A DNA stretch of 64,000 nucleotides from UBA8438 sp963934795 (lineage in GTDB: Bacteria > Acidobacteriota > Vicinamibacteria > Vicinamibacterales > UBA8438), in contig CAWWAF010000005.1 of NCBI GenBank assembly GCA_963934795.1, forward strand, positions 1-64,000, read 5' to 3'. Each line of letters begins with the position of its first letter. Position 1 is the first letter of the stretch. The notes beneath the pieces were generated by a model. That model saw only the letters and a program-made list of their open reading frames with translations, had not been told where the DNA came from and did not search any database. Positions 34,606 through 43,257 of this stretch are shown here, in pieces. The translations under genes were made by a program, and so were the position numbers.

Positions 34606-36096
34606 ATGACTCGTTCCGTATCCTTTAGTACCGCCGCACTAGTCGCGTGCGTGCTCAGCGCGTCGGCCGCGACCGCGACCGCAGCAGTGGATGTGCCGCT
34701 CGTCGACGCGGTGAAAGCGGGCGACGTGGCGCGAGCGCGAACGCTGATCGAGCAAGGCGCCGGCGTCAATGACGCAGAGCCAGACGGCACCACGCCCCTG
34801 CACTGGGCCGCCCACAAGCGGCACTTGGAGCTCACACAGCTGTTGCTCGGAGCCGGCGCTGTCGCGAACACCGGGAACCGCTACGGCGTCCGGCCGTTGT
34901 CGCTCGCTGCGGTCAACGGCGACGGCCCTGTCATCAAGGCGCTCCTCGAAGCCGGCGCGAATCCGAACAGCACGCTCATGGAAGGTGAGACGGCACTGAT
35001 GACCGCTGCCCGGTCTGGCAGCGTCGAGGCCGTGGAACTGCTGCTAGACGCCGGTGCCAACGTCAATGTCCAGGAAAGCTGGAAGGGGCAGACGGCGCTC
35101 ATGTGGGCTGCCGCCGAAGGCCATGCCGCCGTTATCCCCCCACTCGTGGCCCACGGCGCGGACCCTGGACTCCGCTCGAATCGAGGCTTCACCGCGCTGC
35201 TCTTCGCCGCACGCGACGGGCAGACCGATGTGGTCCAGACGCTCCTGGAGGCCGGGGCTGACCTCGATGAACAGCTGTCAATCAACTCGACGCTCACCGC
35301 CGGCGGCGTTGAACAGCGTCGGGCATCCGACGCCGGGTTGAATGCGTTTCTCCTGGCGGCGGGCAACGCGCACTTCGAATTGGCCGCATATCTCATGGAC
35401 CGTGGCGCCGATCCCAACGCTGCGCCGCGCGGGTGGACCGCGCTGCATCAGCTCTCATGGGTCCGCAAAGCGGGTATCGCCGGCAGCAACAATCCAGCGC
35501 CACGTGGGTCCGGCGTCATGACAAGTCTCGCGTTTGCGCGCAAACTCATTGCCAGTGGCGCGGACCTCAATGCGCGGGTGACGACGCGACCGCCCGCCGG
35601 CATCACGGAGCTGAACTTCATCGGCGGCACGCCGATGCTGTTGGCCGCGCGCACCGCCGACGCCGAATACATGCGACTGCTCGCGGACGCTGGCGCCGAC
35701 CCGATGCTCACCAATGACGACGGCTCCACGACGCTCATGGTCGCGGCCGGGCTCGGCACCTCATCGCCAGGTGAAGACCCCGGCACCGAAACCGAGGTCC
35801 TGGAAGCGGTGCAACTCGCTCTGGAGCTTGGCCTGGACATCGACGCGGTCGACGGCAAGGGCGAGACCGCCATGCACGGCGCGGCCTACAAGCACCTCCC
35901 CCGGGTCACCACCTTCCTGGTGAATGCTGGCGCCGACATCGCGGTGTGGAACCGACAGAACGACCGCGGTGCATCCCCGCTCGACATCGCTATCGGGATG
36001 CACCGGGGAATGAACATCCTGAGCTCACCTGCCACGGCGGACGCCATTCGCGATGCCATGCGCGTGGGCGGCGCCGATCCTGATTCAGCGCCTTGA
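34606..36096 (+). CDS. Secreted ankyrin-repeat protein, copy 1
   Basis: The product is 496 residues. A signal peptide (cleavage near ATA-A) is followed by about eleven ankyrin repeats, for example DGTTPLHWAAHKRHLELTQLLLG-x-GA, EGETALMTAARSGSVEAVELLLDAGA and GFTALLFAARDGQTDVVQTLLEAGA. Ankyrin arrays bind other proteins; export to the periplasm suggests a scaffold for the cytochrome/DUF1552 pair. GGGAGA precedes the ATG by about ten bases. It overlaps the peptidase gene by four bases. Confidence 0.88.
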   Translation: MTRSVSFSTAALVACVLSASAATATAAVDVPLVDAVKAGDVARARTLIEQGAGVNDAEPDGTTPLHWAAHKRHLELTQLLLGAGAVANTGNRYGVRPLSLAAVNGDGPVIKALLEAGANPNSTLMEGETALMTAARSGSVEAVELLLDAGANVNVQESWKGQTALMWAAAEGHAAVIPPLVAHGADPGLRSNRGFTALLFAARDGQTDVVQTLLEAGADLDEQLSINSTLTAGGVEQRRASDAGLNAFLLAAGNAHFELAAYLMDRGADPNAAPRGWTALHQLSWVRKAGIAGSNNPAPRGSGVMTSLAFARKLIASGADLNARVTTRPPAGITELNFIGGTPMLLAARTADAEYMRLLADAGADPMLTNDDGSTTLMVAAGLGTSSPGEDPGTETEVLEAVQLALELGLDIDAVDGKGETAMHGAAYKHLPRVTTFLVNAGADIAVWNRQNDRGASPLDIAIGMHRGMNILSSPATADAIRDAMRVGGADPDSAP

Positions 36097-38210
36097 CGGA
36101 TCACTCGGTCGTCGACGTCAGCAACCCCCTGCTCAGCGACTGGACCGGGCCATTCGGCGGGGTTCCGGACTTCCATCGACTGGACCTCGACGCGCTGAAA
36201 CCAGCGCTCGAGGCGGCCATGGCTCGCCAGCTCGCCGAGGTTGCGGCGGTTGCATCCAACCCGGAGTCCCCAACGTTCGAGAACACGATCGTCGCCCTGG
36301 AGCGCGCCGGCCGCGAGCTTGCCCGGGTCGCGGCCTACTACGAAGTCTGGAGTGCGAACCTCTCCACCCCGGCGTTCCGTGCGGTCGAAGCAGAGATGGC
36401 GCCACGCCTGGCCGAGTGTGAATCGACAATTTTTCACAATGCGGCGTTGTTCGCGCGGGTCCAGGCCGTGCACAGCAGCCTGGGTCGCCCACCGCGTACC
36501 TCTGACCCAAATCCAGCCGCCGTCGACACGCTGCGGCCCGATCAACAACGATTGGTTCAGATCATCTACGAGCGCTTCGCGCGCAACGGTGCGACCCTCG
36601 ACGAAGCGTCGCAGACACGGTATGCCGACATCGAGCAACAGCTTGCGGCACTACAGACACGCTTCTCGAACAACGTGCTGGCCGATGAAGAGGGTCACGT
36701 GACCTATCTCAACGCCGCGCAATTGGACGGACTGCCAGACGCCTTCATCCAGGCCGCGGCAACGGCCGCCGCCTCGCACGGACGCGACGCTGATTACGCG
36801 ATCACGAACACCCGCTCGTCGGTGGACCCGTTCCTGACGTTTTCGGACGAACGGCCTCTGCGAGAGCGCGTCTGGCGCGCCTACTACGCGCGTGGAGACA
36901 ACGGCGACGAGCACGACAACAACGCGATCCTCGCTGAGATCCTTCGGCTGCGCCATGCGCGCGTGCGGCTGCTGGGGTACGACGACTACGCCACCTGGCG
37001 GCTCGAGAACCGGATGGCCAAGACACCGCAACAGGCCCTCGATCTCATCGGAGCGGTGTGGCCCGCTGCCCTGGCGCGGGTGGAGGCGGAGGTGGCCGAC
37101 ATGCAGGCAGTGGCTGACGCCGAGGGCGCCGACATCGCCATCGAACCGTGGGACTACCGCTACTACGCCGAGAAGGTGCGGCAGACGACCTTCGACCTCG
37201 ACTCGAACGAGGTAAAACAGTATCTCCAGCTCGACAAGCTCCGCGATGGCATGTTCTTCGTAGCCGGGGCGTTGTTCGATTTCGCATTCTCCGCGATCAC
37301 CGACGGCTCCGTCCCGGTGTTTCACGAAGATGTCAGCGTGTGGGAGGTCACACGCCGCACGACCGGCGAGCACGTCGGAGTCTGGTATCTGGACCCCTAC
37401 GCGCGGCCGGGCAAGGCGTCTGGCGCCTGGGCCACCACCTTTCGCAGTCACGAATCCTTCGAGATGACCGTCGGGGTGCTGGGCTCGAACAATTCAAACT
37501 TTATCAAGCCGGCGGCTGGTGCACCGACCCTGGTCTCGTGGGACGACGCCACCACCTTGTTTCACGAATTCGGACACGCACTTCACTATTTCTCATCGAC
37601 GGTCGACTACCCGTCACTGAACGGCGGCGTGCGTGACTACATCGAGGTGCAGTCACAGTTGCTTGAGCGCTGGTTGCTCACCAACGAGGTCATCACCGGT
37701 TTCCTCGTGCACCACGAGACCGGGGAGACGATTCCCGACCACCTCGTCGCCCGGATCAGAAACGCCGCGACCTTCAACCAGGGTTTCGCGACGGCCGAAT
37801 ATCTGGCCTGCGCCCAGATGGACATGCGGTTTCACACGACGGACCCGACCTCGCTCGATCCCAAGACGTTCGAACGCGAGGTGCTGGCTGACTTGCGGAT
37901 GCCGGACCAGATCGTGATGCGGCACCGAAGCACACACTTCAGCCACATCTTCTCGGGTGAGGGGTACGCGGCGGGCTACTACGGCTACATGTGGGCGGAT
38001 GTGCTGACGGCGGACGCGGCGGAGGCATTCGCGGAGGCGCCGGACGGGTTCTACGATGCAGAGTTGGCCCAGAAGCTCGTAACTCACGTCTTTGCCGCGG
38101 CCAACGCCGTCGATCCCGCAGACGGGTATCGCGCGTTCCGGGGACGGGACGCCACGATCGGCGCTCTCATGCGTGGCCGCGGCTTCCCCGTGCCGGAGAA
38201 CGACGCGTGA
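36093..38210 (+). CDS. M3-family metallopeptidase (dipeptidyl carboxypeptidase / oligopeptidase A type)
   Basis: The product is 705 residues, normal for Dcp/PrlC enzymes. The zinc site is H491-EFG-H495 in TTLFHEFGHALHYF, with the third ligand in DYIEVQSQLLERW. Other family segments are YYAEKVRQTTFDLDSNEVKQYLQLDKLRDGMF and FSHIFSGEGYAAGYYGYMWADVL. No signal peptide is present, so it is probably cytoplasmic and degrades short peptides. The start is a TTG at 36093, overlapping the ankyrin stop (TTGA). The mixture of a cytoplasmic peptidase with exported neighbours is unusual but the overlap makes co-expression likely. Confidence 0.92.
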   Translation: MTDHSVVDVSNPLLSDWTGPFGGVPDFHRLDLDALKPALEAAMARQLAEVAAVASNPESPTFENTIVALERAGRELARVAAYYEVWSANLSTPAFRAVEAEMAPRLAECESTIFHNAALFARVQAVHSSLGRPPRTSDPNPAAVDTLRPDQQRLVQIIYERFARNGATLDEASQTRYADIEQQLAALQTRFSNNVLADEEGHVTYLNAAQLDGLPDAFIQAAATAAASHGRDADYAITNTRSSVDPFLTFSDERPLRERVWRAYYARGDNGDEHDNNAILAEILRLRHARVRLLGYDDYATWRLENRMAKTPQQALDLIGAVWPAALARVEAEVADMQAVADAEGADIAIEPWDYRYYAEKVRQTTFDLDSNEVKQYLQLDKLRDGMFFVAGALFDFAFSAITDGSVPVFHEDVSVWEVTRRTTGEHVGVWYLDPYARPGKASGAWATTFRSHESFEMTVGVLGSNNSNFIKPAAGAPTLVSWDDATTLFHEFGHALHYFSSTVDYPSLNGGVRDYIEVQSQLLERWLLTNEVITGFLVHHETGETIPDHLVARIRNAATFNQGFATAEYLACAQMDMRFHTTDPTSLDPKTFEREVLADLRMPDQIVMRHRSTHFSHIFSGEGYAAGYYGYMWADVLTADAAEAFAEAPDGFYDAELAQKLVTHVFAAANAVDPADGYRAFRGRDATIGALMRGRGFPVPENDA

Positions 38211-38226
38211 ACATGGAGGTAGACCT

Positions 38227-39522
38227 GTGAAGAACAGCCAGACAAAACAGTGGTTCGCACTCCTCACCGTGGCCCTCATGTCGGCCGCGTGTACGACCGC
38301 CGCCGGCGCACGCGCGGACGATGTCGAAAGCCCGCGCGACCTCGCGGTGGCCGCCCCCGAGTCGGTGGGCCTCTCGTCCACCCGCGTGGAGCGTCTGGAG
38401 GCAGGTATGCGGCAGTTCGTCGAGGACGGTCGGCTGGCGGGGGTCCATACGCTGCTGGCCAGGCACGGCAAGATTGTCAGCTCCAGCGTGGCCGGCGTGA
38501 CCAGCGTCGAGAATGGCACGCCCCTCACCGAGGACGCCATTTACCTCATCTATTCGATGAGCAAGCCGATCACCGGCGTCGCCATGATAATGCTCTACGA
38601 AGAAGGCAAGTGGCGTCTGAATGATCCAGTGACGAAGTTCATCCCGGAATTCGAGAACTTGCAGGTCTACGCTGGCGACGGTGCAGATGGCGAACCCCTG
38701 CTCGAAGACTCGAACCGGTCGATGACCATGCGCGAACTGATGACCCACTCGTCAGGGCTGGCCTACGGTCTGGGGTCCGGAAACGTCGTCGACCGGATGT
38801 ATCGCGAATCGGGGGTACTCGACTTCCGGAACAAACCGCTACAGTCAATGATAGACACGCTGGCCGAGACACCGCTGCTGTATCAACCCGGCGAGCGCTG
38901 GTACTACAGCATCGCCGTGGACGTGCAGGGATATCTGGTCGAGAAACTCTCGGGACAGCCGTTCGATGAATTCCTCCAGGAGCGGATCTTCGCGCCGCTG
39001 GGCATGGTGGACACGGCCTTCTACGTGCCAGCGGACAAACTCGACCGCCTTGCCCTGATTCATGGCGAGAACGAAGACGGCACCCTGACGGTGCAGCAGA
39101 ACGGCGACCCAACGCAGGCACCGGCCGGGCCCTCAGGCGGTGGCGGTCTCTACAGCACCACGCTCGACTACATGCGGTTCAGCCAGATGGTGCTTAACGG
39201 CGGCGCGCTCGACGGCGTTCGGCTGCTGGCGCCGCGCAGCGTCGAGATGATGCGCACGAATCACCTGCAGGAACAGGCGCTCAGTACGATGGCACCGGGA
39301 TCCGGATTCGGGCTCGACTTCGGCGTCGTCATGGATCCGGCTGCCGCTGGTGAACCGTACTCGAAGGGCTCGTTCCGGTGGGGCGGGGCCGCCGGCACCT
39401 GGTTCTGGATCGATCCGGTCGAGGACTTCGTGTTCGTTGGGATGATTCAGCACCGCGGTCGTGCCGTTCGTGATGTGCAGGGCGTCTCCCGGAACCTGAC
39501 CTATTCGGCGATCATCGACTAG
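38227..39522 (+). CDS. Beta-lactamase-related serine hydrolase lipoprotein
   Basis: The product is 431 residues from a GTG at 38227, chosen because GGAGGT at 38215-38220 precedes it. The N-terminus is a lipoprotein signal with C22 (LMSAAC). The class C beta-lactamase/esterase fold is shown by S110-MS-K113 (IYSMSKPITG), the tyrosine motif in RWYYSIAVD, and RWGGAAGTWFW near the end. Relatives include esterases, D-peptidases and the EstB type; the substrate is unknown. It is the last gene of the plus-strand operon and is convergent with the cytochrome gene at 39561-40346. Confidence 0.88.
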   Translation: MKNSQTKQWFALLTVALMSAACTTAAGARADDVESPRDLAVAAPESVGLSSTRVERLEAGMRQFVEDGRLAGVHTLLARHGKIVSSSVAGVTSVENGTPLTEDAIYLIYSMSKPITGVAMIMLYEEGKWRLNDPVTKFIPEFENLQVYAGDGADGEPLLEDSNRSMTMRELMTHSSGLAYGLGSGNVVDRMYRESGVLDFRNKPLQSMIDTLAETPLLYQPGERWYYSIAVDVQGYLVEKLSGQPFDEFLQERIFAPLGMVDTAFYVPADKLDRLALIHGENEDGTLTVQQNGDPTQAPAGPSGGGGLYSTTLDYMRFSQMVLNGGALDGVRLLAPRSVEMMRTNHLQEQALSTMAPGSGFGLDFGVVMDPAAAGEPYSKGSFRWGGAAGTWFWIDPVEDFVFVGMIQHRGRAVRDVQGVSRNLTYSAIID

Positions 39523-39523
39523 G

Positions 39524-39537
39524 GACCCGGCGGGGTC
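39524..39537 (+). terminator. Small GC hairpin between convergent operons
   Basis: GACCC-GGCG-GGGTC directly follows the stop of the serine hydrolase gene. The stem is five base pairs and there is no T-tract, so this is a weak call. Confidence 0.3.
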
Positions 39538-39560
39538 GGCGCTAGTAGGCCTCCGCGCGG

Positions 39561-40346
39561 CTACGGCTGGCAGACTTCGGCGAGACTCTGCACCGACGTC
39601 ACATTCAGACTGGCGGGTCCGCCTCCCGACTCATCGCGGATGAGCAACCCCTTGGTCTCCACTCGATGCCCGAGATACGGCTCCGGGCTGGGAAACACAT
39701 ACATGAGGCCATATTCATGGTTCCCAAGGGGAATCGCCTGGGCCTCGACCAACTCGTCACCACTCGACGGGGCGGGGTCACCAGCACGTACCTCGGCACT
39801 CGCGCTGGACAAGACCCACTTGGACGCGTCGCCGCCCAGGCACCCGACGACGCGCACGAGCGCAAAATTCGGCACCACGCCGGGGCCGTCCTCGCCCTCG
39901 ACCGTGACGCTTGTGAGCCCTGCCGTGGACAGTTCCTCGTCGCCGGCCGGGTATCCATTTCGCTCCAGGACGTACGTGATGATGTCGACGTATGCGTCGC
40001 CGGCCAGCGTCTCTGAGGCACCGGGCGGCATCGATTGCATGCGGTCAAAGAGACGGTCCAGGGTCAGGCCGGTCCAGTCCCGCACAAAGACGTCGCCGGT
40101 CAGCGACCGCCCCGCGCCACCAGACAGATCCGCCCCATGGCACCGCATGCAGGTGGCTTCATACTGGGTGCGTCCACGGACGGCCTGCGCCGGGGAATAG
40201 ACGCCCTCCTTCACGGTCCGCCCCTCCTGGGCACGAGTCACCGCCGACGTGCAACAGATGCCGACGACGGTTGCACTCAGCGCCCACGCCATCCCTCGCG
40301 CGGTTCGGTGCCAATGTAGTGCTTTCATAGTGACTCGCATTCTCAC
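39561..40346 (-). CDS. Small secreted cytochrome c
   Basis: The product is 261 residues from a GTG at 40344-40346; ATGs at 40340 and 40328 are alternatives. A signal peptide (cleavage near TRA-Q) precedes a single heme site C66-MR-C69-H70 in YEATCMRCHGADLSGG. The distal region MPPGASETLAGDAYVDIITYVLERNGYPAG has the Met ligand and helix usual in class I cytochromes c. The C-terminal 110 residues form a second, unrecognised domain (VRVVGCLGGDASKWVLSSAS). Its start overlaps the ankyrin stop by four bases (GTGA). It probably receives electrons from the upstream DUF1592 protein; this is inference. Confidence 0.85.
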   Translation of the reverse strand: MRMRVTMKALHWHRTARGMAWALSATVVGICCTSAVTRAQEGRTVKEGVYSPAQAVRGRTQYEATCMRCHGADLSGGAGRSLTGDVFVRDWTGLTLDRLFDRMQSMPPGASETLAGDAYVDIITYVLERNGYPAGDEELSTAGLTSVTVEGEDGPGVVPNFALVRVVGCLGGDASKWVLSSASAEVRAGDPAPSSGDELVEAQAIPLGNHEYGLMYVFPSPEPYLGHRVETKGLLIRDESGGGPASLNVTSVQSLAEVCQP

Positions 40347-41899
40347 GACGCGCCGAGCGAGCGGAGCAGAGCGGTGGTGGCCGCCGCTGCCTCCACGTTG
40401 CCAGTCAGGCCGCGCTCCACGATGGACAAAGGCGTCTGACCGCGACTGTTCGCCACCGCGAGGTCAGCCCCACGGTCGACGAGGCGCTGGACGACCGCAG
40501 CGAACCCCTTGTCAACGACGTGGTGCAACGCGGTGCTCCCGTCCGCATCGACCGCATTGAGGTCGACGCCGAGGTCCGCCACCAGCGTCACGGCCGCCAA
40601 CGTCGCCACCTCGTCGTACATCTGCGCCTGAAAGGCGGGCGCTTTGGCGAGCGCCCGGTCACGTCGATCCCACACGGCGTAGCGCCAACTCGCACCCGCC
40701 GCGAGCATCAGCGGCGTCCAGCCATTCTTCAGCGGCAACCTGGCGTCGGCGTCGGCTGCCGCGAGCACCCGCATGATCTCCACCTCTGTGAACTTCGCCG
40801 CGAGTGCAAACGGCGTGGCCCCCAAGAGGTGCTCTCCAATCATCAGCACCTGGCCGTTCCGGGTCACCTTCGTGGCCAGGGTCACCTGCGCGTCAGGCCG
40901 AGCGCCATGGGCCAACAGTGCCTCGACCACCACCACGTCGCCGGTCAGCGCGGCGGCGTGGAGCGCGGTGTAGCCGGCCGACGCCGCCGCGGGGTTCGCG
41001 CCCTGCTCGAGTAGGAATAGTGCCAGCGCCCGGTGGTCGCTGTGGACCGCCACGACCAGCGCGGTGGCCCCGTCTGGCGCACGGTCATTGACATCCGCTC
41101 CGGCCTCGAGCAGCAGACGTGCCGACGCGACGTCGCCGTGCCGGGCGGCGAACAGCAGTGGGGTGAACCCGCCGACGCGGGTCTCCTCCGCGTCGGTCCC
41201 GTAGTTACGACCCAACTCGCCATATTTGAGTTCGGACTGCAAGCGCCGACTAATCACTTTTCGACGCTCTCGCGACCGGGCCGCTACATCGGCGCCATAC
41301 TCGATGAGGAGACGCACAACACCGGCATGTCGCTGGGCGACCCCCCACATCAGAGCTGTTTGGTGCTCGGACTGTTCGCGCGCGTCGACATCGGCGCCGG
41401 CCACCAGTAGGGCACGCACGGCGTCGGTGCTGCCCGTCCGGGCGCACCCCATCAGGACGGTCTCACCGGTACCCATCGCGGCGTTCGGATCGGCGCCCGC
41501 CTTCAGCAACAGACCGACCATGGCTGCGCTGCCGTTCTCGCATGCGAGCGACAGCGGCGTCACGCCCAGATCGTTCGCGGCGCCGGCGTCGGCACCGGAC
41601 GCCACCAACCGCGCCGCCAGCATCTCGTCGTCGAAGTACGTCGCCCAGTGCAACGCGGTGGCCCCATCGGCCTGCGCCGCGTTGACGTCGACGTCCGGTA
41701 CGAATGCCATCGCTCGCTCGGACTGCCCTGCCCTCACCGCCTCAATAAGACGCAGCTCGGGCGTCTGCGCCGACAGGTTGGCGCCTCCAACGACTGCGAC
41801 CAGGGCTGCGCCCACGAGACATCGTGGGAACCGCCCCCATCGGGCTCGGTCGTCGGGCCTCAGCCGCGAGATCGAATGCTTGTCACGCCGGTAGGCCAC
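40343..41899 (-). CDS. Secreted ankyrin-repeat protein, copy 2
   Basis: The product is 518 residues from a GTG at 41897-41899. A signal sequence (cleavage near LSA-Q, after a basic 25-residue stretch) is followed by about ten ankyrin repeats such as DGATALHWATYFDDEMLAARLVASGAD, TGETVLMGCARTGSTDAVRALLVAGAD and DGSTALHHVVDKGFAAVVQRLVDRGAD. It is the counterpart of the ankyrin gene at 34606 in the opposing module. It overlaps the DUF1552 stop by one base and the cytochrome start by four. Confidence 0.85.
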   Translation of the reverse strand: MAYRRDKHSISRLRPDDRARWGRFPRCLVGAALVAVVGGANLSAQTPELRLIEAVRAGQSERAMAFVPDVDVNAAQADGATALHWATYFDDEMLAARLVASGADAGAANDLGVTPLSLACENGSAAMVGLLLKAGADPNAAMGTGETVLMGCARTGSTDAVRALLVAGADVDAREQSEHQTALMWGVAQRHAGVVRLLIEYGADVAARSRERRKVISRRLQSELKYGELGRNYGTDAEETRVGGFTPLLFAARHGDVASARLLLEAGADVNDRAPDGATALVVAVHSDHRALALFLLEQGANPAAASAGYTALHAAALTGDVVVVEALLAHGARPDAQVTLATKVTRNGQVLMIGEHLLGATPFALAAKFTEVEIMRVLAAADADARLPLKNGWTPLMLAAGASWRYAVWDRRDRALAKAPAFQAQMYDEVATLAAVTLVADLGVDLNAVDADGSTALHHVVDKGFAAVVQRLVDRGADLAVANSRGQTPLSIVERGLTGNVEAAAATTALLRSLGAS

Positions 41900-43257
41900 T
41901 AGATCCCCGACAGCCGCGCCGCGCTCCCCCCGGCCAGTAGGGTCGGGAGCGGCCCAGTGCTGTCCCCGATCTGCTCGACTGGTGCGCCGAGCTTGTCGAG
42001 CAGGCTGACGTGCAAGTTCGCCAGCGGGGTCCGGTCGCGTTCGTCGAACGCCACATGACGACCACCACGGAGGGCGCCGGCCCCGCCGCCGAGCAGCACG
42101 ATCGGCAGGTTGTATGGCGAATGGGCATTGCTATCGCTCATGCCCGCTCCGTACATCAGCACCATGTGGTCGAGCAGCGAGCCATCGCCGTCCGGTGTCG
42201 CGCGGAGCTTCTCGACGAACGTGGCAAAAAGACCCATGTGATAGCGATTGATCTTCGTGAGCTTGGCCAGGGCGTCTGGCACGCCCCGATGGTGCGACAA
42301 CGGGTGGTGCGCGTCCGGCACATCGATCTCCGGATAGGTCCGACCGCTCAACTCATGGCCACTCATGAACGTCGTCACGCGCGTCCGGTCGGTCTGGTGA
42401 GCGAGCAGTTGCAGGTCGTACATGAGAGCCGCATGGTCTGCGAACCCTGCGGGCACACCCATCGGACGGACCACGAGCGGCACCTCGCGGTCGCCCTGGG
42501 CTTCGGCCACTTCGATACGCCTCTCAACGTCGCGGACGGCATCGAGGTACGCGCCGAGCTTCCGCTGATCGCCGGTGCCCAGTGCCCCCTGCAGCCGTGC
42601 CACGTCTTCGCGAACGGAATCAAGAATGCTGCGCTGCTCACGCCGGCGCGTCTCCCGTGCGACCGGATCAGTGGTGCTGTTGTCCCCGAACAGCCGCTCG
42701 AAGACCGCGCGCGGGTTGTGCTCCATCGGTAGCGGAGTCTCCGAATCGCGCCACGAGATGGTGTAGGAAAATGCGCAGCCGAACCCGCCGCTGTCACATG
42801 AGCCCGCGAAGTTCGCCCCCTCGAGTCCGAGTTCCAGTGACGCCAGCGGGGTGTGCTGGCCCAGGGCGCGCGCCGCGATCTGGTCCATGGACACCGCCGC
42901 CGGGTTCCAGACACCAGGATGGACATCCGTGAGGAACCGGGTCGCCGCGCGCGAGTGGGTCCCACCACGGGTCCCTGGCGGCGGCGTGCAATTGAGACCA
43001 GACACCACGAGCAGCTGGTCCTTGAACGGGGCCAGCGGCTCGAGAATCGGAGTCAGTTCAAACCCCGCTCCAGTCGCGGCCGGCGTCCAGTTCTGCATCA
43101 CCATCCCGTTCGGCACATAGACGGCGCCAAACCGTACCGTCGCACTCGCGGCGGTCAGGGCTGGCGTCATACTGTCGAGGAACGGTAAGGCCACGGTCGC
43201 GCCCAACCCGCGAAGCACCATGCGCCGCGATATCGCACGTTTGGTGATTACGCTCAT
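41899..43257 (-). CDS. DUF1552 (HXXSHH) Tat-exported protein, copy 2
   Basis: The product is 452 residues from the ATG at 43255-43257; the longer upstream frame lies inside the DUF1592 gene and is rejected. The N-terminus ISRRMVLRGLGATVALPFL is a twin-arginine-type signal. The HXXSHH motif is H318-PLS-H322-H323. Other shared parts are YVPNGMVMQNWTP, SLELGLEG, AVFERLFGD, VRDVERRIE and LMYGAGMSDSN. It shares architecture and key motifs with copy 1 but is clearly diverged. The start overlaps the DUF1592 stop by four bases (ATGA), as in copy 1. Confidence 0.87.
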   Translation of the reverse strand: MSVITKRAISRRMVLRGLGATVALPFLDSMTPALTAASATVRFGAVYVPNGMVMQNWTPAATGAGFELTPILEPLAPFKDQLLVVSGLNCTPPPGTRGGTHSRAATRFLTDVHPGVWNPAAVSMDQIAARALGQHTPLASLELGLEGANFAGSCDSGGFGCAFSYTISWRDSETPLPMEHNPRAVFERLFGDNSTTDPVARETRRREQRSILDSVREDVARLQGALGTGDQRKLGAYLDAVRDVERRIEVAEAQGDREVPLVVRPMGVPAGFADHAALMYDLQLLAHQTDRTRVTTFMSGHELSGRTYPEIDVPDAHHPLSHHRGVPDALAKLTKINRYHMGLFATFVEKLRATPDGDGSLLDHMVLMYGAGMSDSNAHSPYNLPIVLLGGGAGALRGGRHVAFDERDRTPLANLHVSLLDKLGAPVEQIGDSTGPLPTLLAGGSAARLSGI

